Shown here: one piece after another, positions 61,937 through 64,000 of the stretch
How positions within the stretch are numbered: position 1 is the stretch's first letter
How the letters are laid out: every line of letters starts with the position of its first letter
Assembly (NCBI RefSeq): GCF_026210795.1
Contig: NC_089439.1
Span: forward strand, 248,001-312,000
Length of the DNA stretch: 64,000 bases
Direction: 5' to 3'
Origin: Rhizophagus irregularis
Taxonomy: Eukaryota > Glomeromycota > Glomeromycetes > Glomerales > Glomeraceae
The notes under the pieces: model-generated
Told to the model about the DNA's origin: nothing
Seen by the model: the letters and a program-made list of their open reading frames with translations, nothing else
The model's database searches: none
Position numbers and translations under genes: made by a program

Positions 61937-64000
61937 TTAATTGATTAATTTATTTAATTGATTTTGAGCTTCTTGACATCCTTGTTCAGCAGACTTTGTA
62001 TACCAATAAATTGCTTGATTTATGTTCTGTTCAACTCCATTAACTCCATTTCCATTTTCATACATAATAGCAAGATTATATTGAGCATCAGAATTTCCTA
62101 AATTTGCAGATTTTTGATATAGTTCAAATGCTTTTTGATTGTCAATACTAGTTCCAATTCCTTTTTCATAAAAATATCCTAGATTACATACTCCACGTGC
62201 ATTTCCTAAATTTGCAGCCTTTTGATATAGTTCAAATGCCTTTTGATTGTTAATACTAGTTCCAATTCCTTTTTCATAAGAATATCCTAGATTACATACT
62301 CCATGTGCATTTCCTAAATTTGCAGCCTTTTGATATAATTCAAATGCCTTTTGATAGTCAATACTAGTTCCAGTTCCAAGATAATAACAAGTTCCCAAAT
62401 TATTCATTCCACGTGCATTTCCTAAATTTGCTGCCTTTTGATATAATTCAAATGCCTTTTGTTCATCAACATTGGTTCCAATTCCCTTTTTATAACAGTG
62501 TCCTAAACTAACTATTCCAGGTGTATTTTCTGAATTTGCTACCTTTTGATATAATTCAAATGCTTTTTGTTTATCAATACTGGTTCCAACTCCATTTTCA
62601 TAACAATATCCTAAATTATGTACTCCACATGCATTTCCTAAATTTGCAGCCTTTTGAAATAATTCAAATGCTTTTTGTTTATCAACATTGGTTCCAACTC
62701 CCTGGCTATAACAGTATCCTAAACTAATTATTCCAGATGTATTTTCTGAATTTGCTGCATTTTGATATAATTCAAATGCTTTTTGTTCATCAACATTAAT
62801 TTCAATTCCAAAATGATTAAATATTCCAAGTAAAAAAACAGAATTTGAGTTATTCTGATTATTCAATAACCAATTATAAATTTTTTGTGAAGTTATATTA
62901 TGATTATTGAGATAATTAACAATTTCATGTTTTTTCCTTTCCATTTCTGTATTTCCAAGAAGAAGAATTATTTCATTAATCATAATATCAAAATTATTCT
63001 CTGATGATATTGAAGTATCCATTTCTTCTGTATTCATATTATTAAAATTTTGAATAAGTTGAGACATTTCTCCATGTAATGAATTATTATTAATATTTAT
63101 AGGAGTTTCAACAATATTCTGCTGTTCATTTGATAATAATTCGATGTCTCCTTTTAAAATAATTGCATCTAATTTTGCAACAACTTGGTTGATATTTGGA
63201 CGATTATCTGGTTCATTATTCCAGCAATCTAAGTATAAAATAGACTTGCAATTAATAAATGTAATTATTATGAACATAATTAAAATTTATTTTTATTTAC
63301 CAGTATATATCTTTATATAATCTTCGGGTGTATTGGGAATGGGTTTCTCTCTAAGACCATGTAATATTTCCATAGCCAAACCAACATCACATGGTTCATT
63401 GCAAAAAGGTGGCCGACCACTAGATATTTCCCATAAGAGTATGCCAATACTGTAAACATCGCTCTTTTTATTTAACGAATATAATTGTATTTGGTTATTG
63501 CTATCTCTTTTTCTATTAAATACTTGTGGATCAATGTAAGTAATCATTCCAAATAATTTTGGTTGAATATTGGATGATTCATCAATCCTTTTTGATAATC
63601 CAAAATCAGCTAATTTAATGGTATCCTTATGAACTAATACGTTATTGGAGTGCTATTATGATAATAATGATAATATTAGGTAAATAATGTTACAAACTCT
63701 ATAATTTAATGAAATATCAAAAGTAAATAACCTACCAAATCACGATGTATAATCCCTTCATCATGCAAGAATGATATAGCATTAGCTAACTGAAATGCTA
63801 GATTTAATTTGTCATTCCAAGTAAGATTTTTAAAATATCTATTTAAATAGTTTCGAAGGGTACCATTATTGGCATATTCCATCACTAAAAAATATTTTTT
63901 TGAATTGTTGCTCTGGATTTCTTTTGTAAAAAAAAAAAAAATTCATTTAGATTTTTCATTTTATTAAAATAATGATTAAAATATTTATAATACCCGTTGT
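61937..64000 (-). CDS. TKL-type protein kinase with C-terminal Sel1 repeats (5' end beyond window)
   Basis: The visible minus-strand exons are about 63736-63925, 63301-63652 and 61937-63228, joined at phase 0 and phase 1. The first holds the hinge ([16 protein letters not shown]) and ends in HRDL. The second continues [20 protein letters not shown] with an intact DFG, TYIDPQ in place of APE, and [20 protein letters not shown]. The third begins at the kinase end ([20 protein letters not shown]), has a linker of about 130 residues, then seven full 36-residue Sel1 repeats ([17 protein letters not shown] type) and a partial eighth. HRD and DFG suggest an active kinase, and Sel1 solenoids usually mediate protein contacts. 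An upstream exon with the glycine loop and VAIK must lie past the right edge. This architecture is known as an expanded family in Rhizophagus, probably cytosolic signalling. Confidence 0.9.

Noticed and set aside
62521-62727. Plus-strand ORF of 68 codons
   Set aside because: It is antisense to the Sel1 repeats and open only because the repeats are.

Overview
The window looks like nuclear DNA of an arbuscular mycorrhizal fungus (Glomeromycotina, close to Rhizophagus). It is very AT-rich and gene-poor, with short GT-AG introns. It carries a TKL-type kinase fused to Sel1 repeats, a Crypton-type tyrosine recombinase, LINE relics and many small inverted-repeat elements, all features known to be abundant in that genus. 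This assignment is inference; no database was searched.

Layout. 1-16.6 kb is almost gene-free: AT-rich sequence, small inverted repeats, a lysine/aspartate-coding satellite-like block near 8.7-9.3 kb and one orphan 3' exon at 16.6 kb. 17-26 kb holds several MITE-like elements and two decayed gene fragments. 26.2-29.6 kb and 35.2-39.1 kb hold two intact, paralogous minus-strand kinase genes (called K1 and K2 here). A 5'-truncated LINE lies between them and itself carries a pogo-like MITE. 40-50 kb is a second, badly expanded copy of the 20.6-24.6 kb fragments, inflated by a poly(A)-tailed insertion and a 4.1 kb DDE transposon with target duplications. 50.5-51.3 kb is a short array of diverged repeats that look like micro-exons. 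51.5-53.0 kb is a decayed third kinase copy (K3) and 57.0-57.2 kb is the tail of a fourth (K4). 57.2-60.7 kb is a tyrosine recombinase gene of four exons, apparently intact, bracketed by imperfect long inverted repeats. 61.9-64.0 kb is a kinase-Sel1 gene that runs off the right edge.

The most unusual object is the K1/K2 family. Each gene encodes four (K1) or five (K2) tandem, exon-sized copies of a kinase N-lobe. In these copies the glycine loop is gone while the VAIK lysine position stays K or R. Most copies are preceded by a kinase hinge peptide and a small CxxC...CxxC ribbon. Only the last module keeps GxGxFSxVY and VALK, and it is spliced to a complete C-lobe with HRD, D-[LI]-G and APE. 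All introns are phase 0, so modules can be added or lost by exon duplication, and K1 and K2 differ by exactly one module. Conserved blocks just upstream of the start codon and a small hairpin downstream of the stop are shared by the copies.
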